Below, piece by piece: positions 1 to 8,372 of a stretch of DNA of 20,802 bases (positions within the stretch are counted from its first letter, which is position 1; every line of letters starts with the position of its first letter). Source of the DNA: an uncultured Eubacterium sp. (lineage in GTDB: Bacteria; Bacillota; Clostridia; Lachnospirales; Lachnospiraceae); contig URGC01000037.1 in the NCBI GenBank assembly GCA_900547255.1, positions 1 through 20,802 on the forward strand, in the 5' to 3' direction. A program made the position numbers and the translations under genes. The notes beneath the pieces were generated by a model. The model was not told the DNA's origin and searched no databases. It saw only the letters and a program-made list of their open reading frames with translations.

Positions 1-860
1 GGATTAAGTTCCTTGTAACTCTCACTTCTTCCGTGAATATCATAGAATTCCTTAATCTTATCATCTGTCTGCCATATTGATGAAAGACATGTTGTCTCTG
101 TTGTCATAACATCAATACCAATTCTGAAATCCGCACTCAGATTAGCAACACCTGGTCCGACAAATTCCATTACTTTATTCTTAACAAAACCATTGCCGAA
201 CACTTCACCAATTATAGCGAGTGCCACATCCTGAGGACCAACACCCTTAGCCGGTTCACCTGTAAGATAGATTGCCACAACACCTGGCATGTTAATATCA
301 TAAGTCTTATTAAGAAGCTGCTTAACAAGCTCTGGGCCACCTTCTCCCATTGCCATTGTACCGAGTGCACCATATCTTGTATGGCTGTCAGAACCAAGAA
401 TCATCTTGCCGCCTTCAGCCAGCATCTCTCTTGCAAACTGATGAATAACTGCCTGATGAGGTGGTACATATATTCCGCCATATTTCTTGGCACAAGTAAG
501 ACCAAACATATGGTCATCTTCATTAATTGTTCCACCTACAGCACATAAACTGTTATGGCAGTTAGTAAGTACATATGGTATTGGGAACTTCTCAAGTCCT
601 GATGCTCTCGCTGTCTGTATAATACCTACGAATGTAATATCATGTGAAGTCATCTTATCAAACTTAATCTTAAGCTTGTCCATATTGCCGGATGTATTAT
701 GGCTTTCAAGTATACTATATGCAATAGTATTCTTAGATGCTTCTTCCTTTGATGGCGCAACACCTGTCTTTGCTAATAACTCCCCAGCATTAGCTGCTTC
801 TTCTTCAATAATAACGCTGCCATCTACAAGATAAGCACCGCCTTTGCTTAATTCGATCAT
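1..860 (-). CDS. Aconitase-superfamily hydratase (5' part, runs off the window)
   Basis: The minus-strand frame is open from an ATG at 860 to the window edge, giving about 286 codons of an N-terminal part. A GGGAGG ribosome site lies just upstream at about 866-871. The translation begins MIELSKGGAYLVDGSV. It holds the aconitase signature GSDSHT at residues 156-161, followed by RYGALGTMAMGEGGPE, and a TNCHNSLC segment at 99-106. These match the iron-sulfur (de)hydratase fold of the aconitase family, most like the YbhJ-type proteins usually annotated only as hydratase. Full-length members are roughly 750 residues, so well over half lies outside the window, including further cluster cysteines. 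The substrate cannot be read from the sequence. The gene starts 27 bases after the HIT gene stop, so the two probably share a transcript. Confidence 0.85.
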   Translation of the reverse strand, partial: MIELSKGGAYLVDGSVIIEEEAANAGELLAKTGVAPSKEEASKNTIAYSILESHNTSGNMDKLKIKFDKMTSHDITFVGIIQTARASGLEKFPIPYVLTNCHNSLCAVGGTINEDDHMFGLTCAKKYGGIYVPPHQAVIHQFAREMLAEGGKMILGSDSHTRYGALGTMAMGEGGPELVKQLLNKTYDINMPGVVAIYLTGEPAKGVGPQDVALAIIGEVFGNGFVKNKVMEFVGPGVANLSADFRIGIDVMTTETTCLSSIWQTDDKIKEFYDIHGRSESYKELN

Positions 861-887
861 AAATCCTCCCTGTTCATTCTGATAATT

Positions 888-1307
888 TTATTTTAATTTA
901 GGCTCAACTAATGCCTTTACCTCATTAACTGCTGCCTCGTCAGCTTCACCTGGCTTCCAGCCTACGTTAACTGTATCATTCTTGTATCTAGGAATAATAT
1001 GCATATGGAAATGGAATACAGTCTGACCTGCAATCTCACCATTGTTCTGTACGATATTAAGTCCCTCAAGACCTAAGCCATCCTTGAGTGCACCTGATAC
1101 TTTAACCGCAGTCTGAAAAATATGAGCTGCTGTATCATCATCAAGTGAATACACATTATCAAAATGCTGTTTAGGAATAATAAGAACATGTCCTTTTGAT
1201 GCTGGACTGGCATCGAATATAACTTTCAACTCATCATCCTCATAAAGAGAATTAGTCGGAATTATTCCGTTAGCCAGCTTGCAGAATATGCAATCGTCTT
1301 TTACCAT
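888..1307 (-). CDS. HIT family (Hint-like) nucleotide hydrolase
   Basis: This 139-residue protein is a normal length for bacterial Hint proteins. The histidine triad HFHMH sits at residues 99-103, with H101 the expected nucleophile. An N-terminal CIFC pair (C6, C9) is typical of the zinc-binding version of the family. Family members hydrolyse purine nucleoside phosphoramidates or related adenylated compounds in the cytoplasm, but the physiological substrate is usually unknown. The ATG at 1307 has GGAGGG about 7 bases upstream. The gene is first in a likely two-gene unit with the hydratase downstream; a candidate promoter lies at 1327-1354. Confidence 0.93.
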   Translation of the reverse strand: MVKDDCIFCKLANGIIPTNSLYEDDELKVIFDASPASKGHVLIIPKQHFDNVYSLDDDTAAHIFQTAVKVSGALKDGLGLEGLNIVQNNGEIAGQTVFHFHMHIIPRYKNDTVNVGWKPGEADEAAVNEVKALVEPKLK

Positions 1308-1326
1308 AATAACCCTCCACTGCTTA

Positions 1327-1354
1327 ATTGTAATATTTTGTAATTATTTGTCTA
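1327..1354 (-). promoter_or_regulatory. Candidate promoter for the HIT-hydratase unit
   Basis: On the minus strand, TAGACA (1354-1349) and TACAAT (1332-1327) are separated by 16 bases. They lie 20-47 bases upstream of the HIT start codon. This matches a SigA-type promoter by eye only. Confidence 0.35.
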
Positions 1355-1361
1355 AAAAACT

Positions 1362-1393
1362 AGTATTTACACTTGCAGCAAGCAAGTATATAC
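1362..1393. promoter_or_regulatory. Inverted repeat in a divergent intergenic region
   Basis: ACTTGC (1371-1376) and GCAAGT (1382-1387) form a perfect 6-base inverted repeat around AGCAA. AGTAT/ATACT extends the symmetry at the outer ends. A TATAAT at 1400-1405 points toward the plus-strand kinase gene. The site could be an operator between the divergent HIT and kinase genes, or a small hairpin. No regulator can be assigned. Confidence 0.3.
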
Positions 1394-1468
1394 TTTTCAT
1401 ATAATAGCCTAAATAAAACGTATTATCAACAATATATCATCAATATTTGAAAGGATTTTAAAATACTA

Positions 1469-2164
1469 ATGCCAGAATCAATCCATATACCATTCAGCGA
1501 AGACTACGAAAGCCATTACAAAGATTTAAGCACAGCTTCACATGAGATTATGAATTATGCTGCGACTATAGGAAGCACCTACCAGTACATTGACACTAAA
1601 TATCCAGAAACACATGACTTCAAATTCTGGAGAAATCTTGGCATATCAATTAATCAGCTATGCAGCTTTATGAAACAGTCATCTATATGCAGATACTGCC
1701 ATTTCCCTCAGAAAGACACTGTTAATATTGACTCTGTTATGAAATTAGTATCCGAAACTCTGGATGAATGTGCTTATCCAGATATAACAAGCCGCATCAA
1801 CCTGTCAATAGCCAACCCTCAATTATCCATCTATGGCGATGCTGACCATATAGCCGCTGCCATTTATCAGCTTATAATTAATGCCTATGAAGCTAATGAC
1901 AGCTCACTCCCTAAGGATATTGATGTATCTTTTTCATCTGATGACTGTCATCTTACAATATCCGTATCAAACTATGGCATGCTGACTGATAATTATCCAT
2001 ACGAACAGCTTGCACAGGCATTCTTTACCACTAAAAGCAATCATGCAGGATGCGGATTATACATTGCTAATATTGTGTGTGCCAGACATGATGGATATCT
2101 TTCAATCGGATGTGACAACAACATAACCAATGTGTCACTTGTTCTAGCCCTGAAAAGCAAATAA
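1469..2164 (+). CDS. Soluble histidine-kinase-like protein (HATPase_c)
   Basis: This 231-residue protein has an H-box-like segment ASHEIMNYAATI with H25, an N box (LIINAYEA, N138, E141), an F-box-like FFTTK at 185-189 and a G2 box AGCGLYIA at 193-200. The G1 box is non-canonical: NYG at 168-170 stands where DxG is usual. There is no transmembrane segment and no recognisable sensor domain, so it is a short cytoplasmic kinase or kinase-like ATPase. No response regulator lies nearby, so it is an orphan here. The annotated ATG has only AAAGGA, about 13 bases upstream, so the start is less certain. Its 3' end overlaps the convergent flavodoxin-fold gene by 21 bases. Confidence 0.82.
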   Translation: MPESIHIPFSEDYESHYKDLSTASHEIMNYAATIGSTYQYIDTKYPETHDFKFWRNLGISINQLCSFMKQSSICRYCHFPQKDTVNIDSVMKLVSETLDECAYPDITSRINLSIANPQLSIYGDADHIAAAIYQLIINAYEANDSSLPKDIDVSFSSDDCHLTISVSNYGMLTDNYPYEQLAQAFFTTKSNHAGCGLYIANIVCARHDGYLSIGCDNNITNVSLVLALKSK

Positions 2165-3136
2165 TTCATCGAGCATTCTAAGACTTCTGAAATTACCCTT
2201 TGCGGTCATATCACCAGTCATGAATGCTCTATGAAATGTAACACGGCCAGATACAATATCCTCAAATATATCCTTGCTCAGCTTAGCTATAACATCGGCC
2301 GACTTATTCTCGCCAAACTCAACGTCAAGATTGTCACCATCTACATTCATCGTGATATTCTTATCCTTATCACTGATAATAATCATGTATGTTCCTGTAA
2401 AACCTACACCTGTCTTAAAGTTATCTTTAAATATATTAATATAATAGTTATCTCCACCCTGCTCCTGTTCAGTAAGCATCTCTTTGTATATCGAGGCAAG
2501 TGATTCAATATCCTGTTTCTGTGTCTTAACAAATGTATCATCAGATGCATACTTTGAAAGCTGTTCACTCTCCTGTGGCGTAAATTTAACCACATCCTTC
2601 ATGACATTATTCTTGATAGTCTGGCTGCTTGATGGAAGACATATTCTCTTCTGGGATATTGTCCTATACATATCCTCTGTCTTCTTCTCAATCATCTCTA
2701 TATACTTCTCATTAAATTCAAATTCTGTAGTATCATCAACATATGCACTGATTCCATTGCCATTCTTACCGCCAATCATTTCCCATGAATTGATTAATGA
2801 AAGTGACACCTCTCGTTCACCATATGTCTTTGACATAACAACTGGAAACATATACACATTATTAATCTTGCTCTTATCTGCATATAACCAGCAGGAATCA
2901 AGAAACATCTGCATATAACCGCCCATTCCAAGCCACTCTACTGTTGTAGCAAGAATTATTCCGTCTGCCTCCGTTACTGTCTGCGATAATGCTGTAATCT
3001 GTGTTCTCTGCTCATACAGATTATATCTTTCAACCGTAACATTAAGTTCACTTAAAACTTCCTGGATTTTCTCAAGAACAAATATTGCAGGATCGTCTAC
3101 AACGCCTCTCCCACCATAATATATATTAATCTTCAT
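2144..3136 (-). CDS. Flavodoxin-fold (NADPH-dependent FMN reductase-like) protein with C-terminal SCP2-like domain
   Basis: This 330-residue protein begins MKINIYYGGRG, a beta-strand and nucleotide-loop start like flavodoxin/FMN-reductase proteins. ADGIILATTVEW at about 57-68, followed by GMGGYMQMFLD, resembles the FMN-contact region. A charged linker follows, and residues about 228-328 resemble an SCP2 sterol-carrier fold, with the NMTMNVDGD-like strand and a closing hydrophobic helix (FRSLRMLDELFAF). Family members act as cytoplasmic flavoproteins. The SCP2 part suggests binding of a lipid or other hydrophobic ligand, but this is inference. AAGGA lies about 10 bases before the ATG. It follows the FHA gene on the same strand after 59 bases with no clear terminator, so read-through from the pilus operon is possible. 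Confidence 0.75.
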   Translation of the reverse strand: MKINIYYGGRGVVDDPAIFVLEKIQEVLSELNVTVERYNLYEQRTQITALSQTVTEADGIILATTVEWLGMGGYMQMFLDSCWLYADKSKINNVYMFPVVMSKTYGEREVSLSLINSWEMIGGKNGNGISAYVDDTTEFEFNEKYIEMIEKKTEDMYRTISQKRICLPSSSQTIKNNVMKDVVKFTPQESEQLSKYASDDTFVKTQKQDIESLASIYKEMLTEQEQGGDNYYINIFKDNFKTGVGFTGTYMIIISDKDKNITMNVDGDNLDVEFGENKSADVIAKLSKDIFEDIVSGRVTFHRAFMTGDMTAKGNFRSLRMLDELFAFQG

Positions 3137-3195
3137 CAGCTATATTCCTTTCAATGCAGGATAAATTTCCTATGCAATGAAATATATCATAAAAG

Positions 3196-4593
3196 CTAAC
3201 TCATTTCAACCACATAGGAAGTTGCTGCAAGCGTTACAGTGTCTCCTGCCGATAGTTTCCGCTTTGAATTCATAATCAGACGCTCTCCATTGACATATGT
3301 TCCATTCGTAGAATTCATATCTTCAATATAATACTCATCATCAACCTTTATAATACATGCATGAAGATGACTTATCAGACAGCTATCCACAACTGTATCA
3401 CATTGTTTTTCCATGCTTCCTATAATCCATGGGAATTTCTTCACAACAATATCTTTATCCGTATCATTGCTTACAGCACCATTATCCGCTCTATATCTAA
3501 GACAAATCCCACGGTTGGCATTCCTTTTTATATAATCCGACAGAAGAATTGTCGAATTATTATCAGCCTTATCATTCTTTTCATTATATTTGACATTTTC
3601 ATATTCATTGTTATTGTCCTTATATATGATATTTCTTTCAGGCTCCGTCTTCTCATAATCAGGTACATCCTGATTTTTATTCGTATCCGACGTATATGTA
3701 TATGGCTCCATCTCCTTTTTATTTTTTACCACACTGAACATATCAAGTGGAATTTTATTAAGAAGCACCAGTCCACAAGCTCCAACAAGCATAATAATGA
3801 AAGCCGCCACATCTGAAACCGGGATTGGAACATATGATGGTGCAAACATTCTTCCAGCCGCAATCACAACAGCAAAACCCATTACAGATTTTAAAATCAT
3901 AATAGCAACATGTGCTGTCGTGTTCTGGACTTCCTCTTCATCTTCTACCTGTTGTTCAGGAATAAACTCAAGAATATTGTCCTTTTTATCAATTCCAATA
4001 TCCTGTGATACAGCTTTATATGATTCTTCTCTGACATCCGCCTCATACTCAATCAACTCTTTAAAATCTGATGCATTATAATCTCCCTGCGCAATTCTCT
4101 GATATATGTTATACACATACATAATATCTGCATCTTTAACCCCATGGTCAAAATGCTCTATTATATAATCAAATAACCTTTTCACACCTTGTCTGAACCC
4201 TTTATTTTCCTCAGATGCCCCATCAGCTCCATATGCAAATAACAGCCTGTCCTTCGACATATCAACATATATGCACTCTATCTTCAGAATAACCCGGTCC
4301 AGATCAAGCATATACTCATTAATCTCATTTACCAGCTTTTCAAGACTTATCAGAATATTTTCAACATTACTTCTCGACAGTTTCTTATATTCATATATTT
4401 TACTGAACTGCTGTTTTGACGTCACATCATAATAATAAGAATACTGATTGTCTACACACCTCATGCTGACAGTCAGCAATGAACTTATATTATTATTCTC
4501 AAGCATTTTTATATCATAATCTGGCGATAGCATCTTACTTCCAGAATCAATAACCATATATATGCTGTCATTCTCCTGCTCATACCTTATCAA
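3196..4593 (-). CDS. DUF6382 and FHA domain membrane protein of the Tad locus
   Basis: In this 465-residue protein, residues 1-185 resemble DUF6382. Two membrane segments follow at about 228-248 and 260-279, then a polar Asn/Asp/Lys-rich linker and an FHA domain at about 383-463. The FHA core residues are present: IGS at 391-393, SHLH at 408-411 and NSTNGTYVNG at 427-436. FHA domains bind phosphothreonine peptides, so this protein probably links the pilus machine to Ser/Thr kinase signalling at the membrane. No kinase or phosphatase gene is in the window. The start is TTG, with a strong AGGAGGAGG site 7 bases upstream that lies inside the end of the preceding gene. The two genes overlap by 14 bases. 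It is the last gene of the pilus operon. Confidence 0.88.
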   Translation of the reverse strand: MIRYEQENDSIYMVIDSGSKMLSPDYDIKMLENNNISSLLTVSMRCVDNQYSYYYDVTSKQQFSKIYEYKKLSRSNVENILISLEKLVNEINEYMLDLDRVILKIECIYVDMSKDRLLFAYGADGASEENKGFRQGVKRLFDYIIEHFDHGVKDADIMYVYNIYQRIAQGDYNASDFKELIEYEADVREESYKAVSQDIGIDKKDNILEFIPEQQVEDEEEVQNTTAHVAIMILKSVMGFAVVIAAGRMFAPSYVPIPVSDVAAFIIMLVGACGLVLLNKIPLDMFSVVKNKKEMEPYTYTSDTNKNQDVPDYEKTEPERNIIYKDNNNEYENVKYNEKNDKADNNSTILLSDYIKRNANRGICLRYRADNGAVSNDTDKDIVVKKFPWIIGSMEKQCDTVVDSCLISHLHACIIKVDDEYYIEDMNSTNGTYVNGERLIMNSKRKLSAGDTVTLAATSYVVEMS

Positions 4594-4915
4594 ATCTACA
4601 CCTCCTCCTTATAAATTCTCTTGGACTGTTATCTTCAGGCTTTACCTTCTCTATCATGCTGTTTACATCCGCTGCACCCAATGACTTTCTTATAGCTTTC
4701 GCATTGACATACTCCACAACATCCGCCACACACGCTGACTTATCTGCTCCATCCAGTTTTTCCTGTTCTATCCTCATCCCGCCCTGGAAACATACAGCTT
4801 TTAATATAAGATCATCATGAATATCCATTCCCAATATAACCATCACAACTATAATGAGTGTAAATAGTGGGATTATATAAGAATTTTCCACTGTAAACGA
4901 TGCTCTTAAACGCAC
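4580..4915 (-). CDS. Short TadE-like pseudopilin
   Basis: The product is 111 residues from the preferred GTG start. It opens with LRASFTVENSYIIPLF and a single hydrophobic helix, the TadE/prepilin pattern with a glutamate at position 10, and then a soluble C-terminal part. I chose GTG at 4915 because GGGGGTG lies at the right distance and the start overlaps the upstream peptidase stop by 10 bases, a coupled arrangement. A longer frame reaches 4975 but would translate peptidase DNA out of frame. Family members are minor pilins or assembly factors of Tad pili, inserted in the membrane and often cleaved by the prepilin peptidase. Its 3' end overlaps the FHA gene. Confidence 0.75.
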   Translation of the reverse strand: MRLRASFTVENSYIIPLFTLIIVVMVILGMDIHDDLILKAVCFQGGMRIEQEKLDGADKSACVADVVEYVNAKAIRKSLGAADVNSMIEKVKPEDNSPREFIRRRCRFDKV

Positions 4916-5349
4916 AACATCACCCCCAGGACACCAACACCAAGATACGGAATAAACGGAACTTCTCTTTTCCAATTAATATGCTTTACAAGCATTCGCA
5001 GCGAAGCTGCCATCAACAATATAATGAAAGCTGCCATCATTGAAGCAATTGCAAACATAGTCCCCCTCATCATTCCTAAAAATGCAATAACAACTATATC
5101 TGCTGCCCCAATATTGCCTGTAATTCTGCAAAATATAAGCATCCCTGCCAGAACGCTAATCCCTGCACATATATTGTAAATATCCATCTCAGGATTAAAG
5201 CATCTGTATAAAACAGCCAGAACCATTATTATCACCAGCCTTACAGCACTTATTGACCGGTATCTGTAATCCTCATAAGAAAGAAACGCAAGCACAATAA
5301 CCATTATTATATTAGCTGCCACGATATTATCTATGCCAATACCTCTCAT
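4906..5349 (-). CDS. Prepilin peptidase (A24 family), second copy in the locus
   Basis: This 147-residue, highly hydrophobic protein has several membrane helices. The two aspartates expected for A24 aspartic peptidases are visible: D27 in SYEDYRYRSIS and D84 in GAAD. The ending EVPFIPYLGVGVLG is also typical of short TadV/CpaA-type peptidases, which lack the N-methylation domain. It would cleave class III leader peptides of Flp or TadE-like pilins at the inner face of the membrane. Its ATG directly abuts the stop of the upstream TadE-like gene, and its 3' end overlaps the next TadE-like gene. Its position between two TadE-like genes suggests it processes those rather than the Flp pilin, but that is inference. 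Confidence 0.9.
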   Translation of the reverse strand: MRGIGIDNIVAANIIMVIVLAFLSYEDYRYRSISAVRLVIIMVLAVLYRCFNPEMDIYNICAGISVLAGMLIFCRITGNIGAADIVVIAFLGMMRGTMFAIASMMAAFIILLMAASLRMLVKHINWKREVPFIPYLGVGVLGVMLCV

Positions 5350-6219
5350 CTAACTATGACTTCCTCCACATCTTTTACACTCAGCTCTGTCGCCAACATC
5401 TCTGATATCAATCTCATCAACTGTTCTTTTTAATCCTGAACAATTAATGTCTGTATGATATCTGTCACCATAATCTGTTATATAGACTGTTCCGTCTGGA
5501 TTTCCACCACAGCCTTCACATGGATAATATTTACCGCCATCTGCATTCCTCATTCCATCAACCTCAGATGAACTCACCTCTTCTATGCTCAGATCAATTG
5601 CGCTGCATCCAGAATCTGTATGATACACTCGTCCCCATGGCGTGATATAGACTTTTCTTGACTCATCATCGCCATCCCTGCCAGAACCAGACGAACCGCT
5701 CCACTGTCTTCCTGCATCCTCTCCAAGCCATGCCTCCGCCGTAACTCCCTGTTCTACATGAATAAGCCCTATTCCAAATATATCAAACGGATTCTTTACC
5801 ACATATCCAGCCCGTATATCAATCTGGCTTCCATCATCGCATACATGTGACGATGAAAGATTAATCCCCATCGTTCCACCGACAATATAATTATCTTTGC
5901 CATAAAACATACCTATATCGGATATGAAGCTGGTATACAACTGTGCTTTAAGCATTCCAAGATTACCATTTTCATTATATTCATATGCATATCCAGCCAG
6001 TTCTCTTGCAGAATTATACAGTGCCCTGTCTACATCAATATACACATTGACAAGCCTTATAACATACATAACAGCAAGAACAGCGTAGACATAAAGCGGT
6101 ATCACCAGAGCAGCTTCCAATGTTGCAGATGCTCTTACAGGCTGCCTGAACATTTTAAACTGCATATCTATGCATCTTTTAAACCGCATAACTATATTTC
6201 TGAGTCCTGTTAACAACAC
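5350..6219 (-). CDS. TadE-like pilus protein with two C-terminal Cys/His modules
   Basis: The product is up to 289 residues. A TadE-type segment, SATLEAALVIPLYVYAVLAV, covers about residues 31-50, followed by an extracytoplasmic domain. The C-terminus holds two related modules: one from V190 with H200, C205, C234 and C237, the other from V245 with H255, C260, C281 and C284. Both begin VYIT..G..YHTD. The HxxxxC...CxxC spacing resembles Ada-like metal-binding modules seen at the ends of some secreted proteins, so metal binding outside the cell is plausible but unproven. The start is uncertain. GTG at 6219 has GGAGG 12 bases away; ATG at 6189 overlaps the upstream stop and may be the real start. 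Confidence 0.85.
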   Translation of the reverse strand: MLLTGLRNIVMRFKRCIDMQFKMFRQPVRASATLEAALVIPLYVYAVLAVMYVIRLVNVYIDVDRALYNSARELAGYAYEYNENGNLGMLKAQLYTSFISDIGMFYGKDNYIVGGTMGINLSSSHVCDDGSQIDIRAGYVVKNPFDIFGIGLIHVEQGVTAEAWLGEDAGRQWSGSSGSGRDGDDESRKVYITPWGRVYHTDSGCSAIDLSIEEVSSSEVDGMRNADGGKYYPCEGCGGNPDGTVYITDYGDRYHTDINCSGLKRTVDEIDIRDVGDRAECKRCGGSHS

Positions 6220-8170
6220 GATTTACCCGGCCCTCCATATTTATAACAGCCATAACATTACATTCCGCCTCATATATATGTTTTTTCATTCTAAAATCCC
6301 CCTGTCCAAGAGCAATGAGCCTCAACTCCATAGCCTGCATAACTCTGTAATTTCTGGTTGTCCGGTTCATCATAAGCAGTAACATTCCAAGATAATCCTC
6401 ATAAGATAAGCCGCCACCTTTTTCACCGTCCGACTTTCCCGAAATATTTGCAGCATCAAAGTTCATCTTTAAAAGATTCTCAAGTGATAACTGCCAGTCT
6501 GAATTATCTTTTATAACGTTTAACTTATCACCTTTAAGCAGTCTTCTCACATCAACAATGCTCTCTCCATAAGACCACACGCCCATAATTACATACTGTG
6601 CCGCCTTTACAGCCGCAGCATTACCACTGGCTCCAACTAATGTTGCCGCTAACGCCAGTGACTCATTGCGCTTCCCTGAATTCATAATTATATGTGTAAA
6701 ATTAGCTGCCTCCCTTAATGCCGACAATTTCAGAATAACCTCATTAAGATTGCTGACATCATTATCATTACCAGCAAGAATATACTCAACGACATAAGCA
6801 AGCTCACTCCAGTCATTGCTTTCATCACTGTTATGTACATCTGTATACGATGGAAATCTGTCGAATATATATGCGTTAAACAGCGCAGAATCAACCACAG
6901 CACCTGCCACACCATTAAATCCCGTTTCGGCATCTGATTTATTCTGATTATTCGTATACTCTGTCGCAAGTCCGCTGTGCCTGAATTTTCCACGCTTTAT
7001 ATCCATTCCATTAAGCACAATACCTGATATTCCATCATCTATGACTTGTCTTATCTTCTTTAATGCACCTGTTCCCTCTCCTTTCGTATCTATATCCACA
7101 TCTGCACACTCCAACGACAAGCCCGCTATATCTATCTCAGAAATCATGCTCTGTATTGATACATATCCTGAATACAATCCATCTGAAGAATATAGAGACA
7201 AAGTTCCCATGCCGTCCAACTGCTGGATTATCCTTTCACATACCGCAATATTATTTTCCAATATAGGTTTTATTCTTTCCTTATTGCATAGCTTTTCCCT
7301 GTCAATGTCCTTCTGCATTGCAATATCATCTATATCATTGCGTATAATGCCTGTGAGCTCCTGCAATTGTGCAGCTCCCGACTCAACCGTACTTCGGCAG
7401 TCAGCAATAAGATTATCTGCCTGTTTATCACACTCATCATATTCACCAATCAGCTCTTTTGCCTGAATACATTTTTCCATCACATCCCTTACCTGTGACA
7501 ATAATGCATTGTAATTTCTCTCATATGCTTCTGCACAATCCTGCGCCCCATAGCTGTCATCTTCTTTTATGCATAACTGATACAGATTAATGTCCTCCTG
7601 GATATCAGCTATAAGTCCCGGTGATACCTCATCAATACTTCTTATAACACGCACAAGCTTTTTATCCGTCTGATCCAGTTCATATATCTTATCATTGACA
7701 ATCTCAACCTTAGATGTCACATCCCCTATCTTTTCCGCCTTCTTAGTCTCTGCATCGACATCCAGAAAATCTTTTACAATCTGGGCATAGCCGCCTGCTC
7801 TCATATACTCTTCTACCTGTTTTTCCAGTCCATATCCACCATTGTCTGTCATATACTGTCTTTGAGATATAAAGCTTTTCTTATAGTCGACAAAAGATTT
7901 AACTGCAGCATTGGCAACATTGCTCTTTGCATAATAATCAAGCTTGCTGTCACTACATTGATTCTCGCTCAATGCAAATATTCCGAACTCCCCAAGAAGC
8001 TTGTTATTATACCCTGCAAACACAGATTCTGTTGATATCCTTGCCGCCATATTAACCTCTGTATCAGCCACAATAAGTTTAACAGACTGTATACATATGC
8101 ATATAAAAGATAACACCAGTCCCAGTGATAATGCGGCATACACTGTTATCTGCGCCTTTAATCTCATCAT
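6179..8170 (-). CDS. DUF5702 domain protein of the Tad locus
   Basis: This 663-residue protein begins with RLKAQITVYAALSLGLVLSF, a single N-terminal membrane anchor typical of DUF5702 proteins, which occur in Firmicute Tad clusters in the place of TadG-like proteins. The rest is a large extracytoplasmic region, acidic and helix-rich, with likely coiled-coil stretches around residues 140-320. The family's function is not established. A structural or minor-pilin role in the pilus base is a reasonable inference from the context. Its ATG overlaps the TGA of the upstream Flp pilin gene (ATGA), and its 3' end overlaps the next TadE-like frame, so it is tightly embedded in the operon. Confidence 0.88.
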   Translation of the reverse strand: MMRLKAQITVYAALSLGLVLSFICICIQSVKLIVADTEVNMAARISTESVFAGYNNKLLGEFGIFALSENQCSDSKLDYYAKSNVANAAVKSFVDYKKSFISQRQYMTDNGGYGLEKQVEEYMRAGGYAQIVKDFLDVDAETKKAEKIGDVTSKVEIVNDKIYELDQTDKKLVRVIRSIDEVSPGLIADIQEDINLYQLCIKEDDSYGAQDCAEAYERNYNALLSQVRDVMEKCIQAKELIGEYDECDKQADNLIADCRSTVESGAAQLQELTGIIRNDIDDIAMQKDIDREKLCNKERIKPILENNIAVCERIIQQLDGMGTLSLYSSDGLYSGYVSIQSMISEIDIAGLSLECADVDIDTKGEGTGALKKIRQVIDDGISGIVLNGMDIKRGKFRHSGLATEYTNNQNKSDAETGFNGVAGAVVDSALFNAYIFDRFPSYTDVHNSDESNDWSELAYVVEYILAGNDNDVSNLNEVILKLSALREAANFTHIIMNSGKRNESLALAATLVGASGNAAAVKAAQYVIMGVWSYGESIVDVRRLLKGDKLNVIKDNSDWQLSLENLLKMNFDAANISGKSDGEKGGGLSYEDYLGMLLLMMNRTTRNYRVMQAMELRLIALGQGDFRMKKHIYEAECNVMAVINMEGRVNRVVNRTQKYSYAV

Positions 8171-8337
8171 ATCTGCTTCGCCTGGCTGCTCATCTTTGAA
8201 AGAAGTGTATTAACAAGCGCGGTTATCTTGGATTTAAACAGGATAACCAGTCCGACAAGAACTATTATTATAAGCACGATTTCCACAACTCCCATACCAC
8301 TCTCATCCTTCATAAAATTAAACATTCTATTCTTCAT
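8167..8337 (-). CDS. flp: Flp-type (type IVb) pilin, 56 aa
   Basis: This small frame encodes 56 residues. The sequence has an N-terminal basic stretch, then DESGMGVVEIVLIIIVLVGL (residues 11-30), then LFKSKITALVNTLLSKMSSQ. This is the Flp1-like pilin pattern: a prepilin cleavage region with Glu at +5 relative to the likely cut after G14 or G16, one hydrophobic helix and a short amphipathic tail. GGAGG lies 8 bases before the ATG at 8337. An earlier overlapping ATG gives only four codons. It would be the major subunit of the pilus. It lies between tadC and the DUF5702 gene, and its TGA overlaps the DUF5702 start. Confidence 0.88.
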   Translation of the reverse strand: MKNRMFNFMKDESGMGVVEIVLIIIVLVGLVILFKSKITALVNTLLSKMSSQAKQI

Positions 8338-8372
8338 ACATTTGTCCTCCTTAATTCTTCATATCTGTTTTT

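Noticed and set aside
487..834. 115-residue plus-strand frame opposite the hydratase
   Set aside because: The minus strand encodes a clear aconitase-family protein across the same bases.
4916..4975. N-terminal extension of the short TadE-like protein to 4975
   Set aside because: It would read through the prepilin peptidase gene in another frame; GTG 4915 has the better ribosome site and yields a standard TadE N-terminus.
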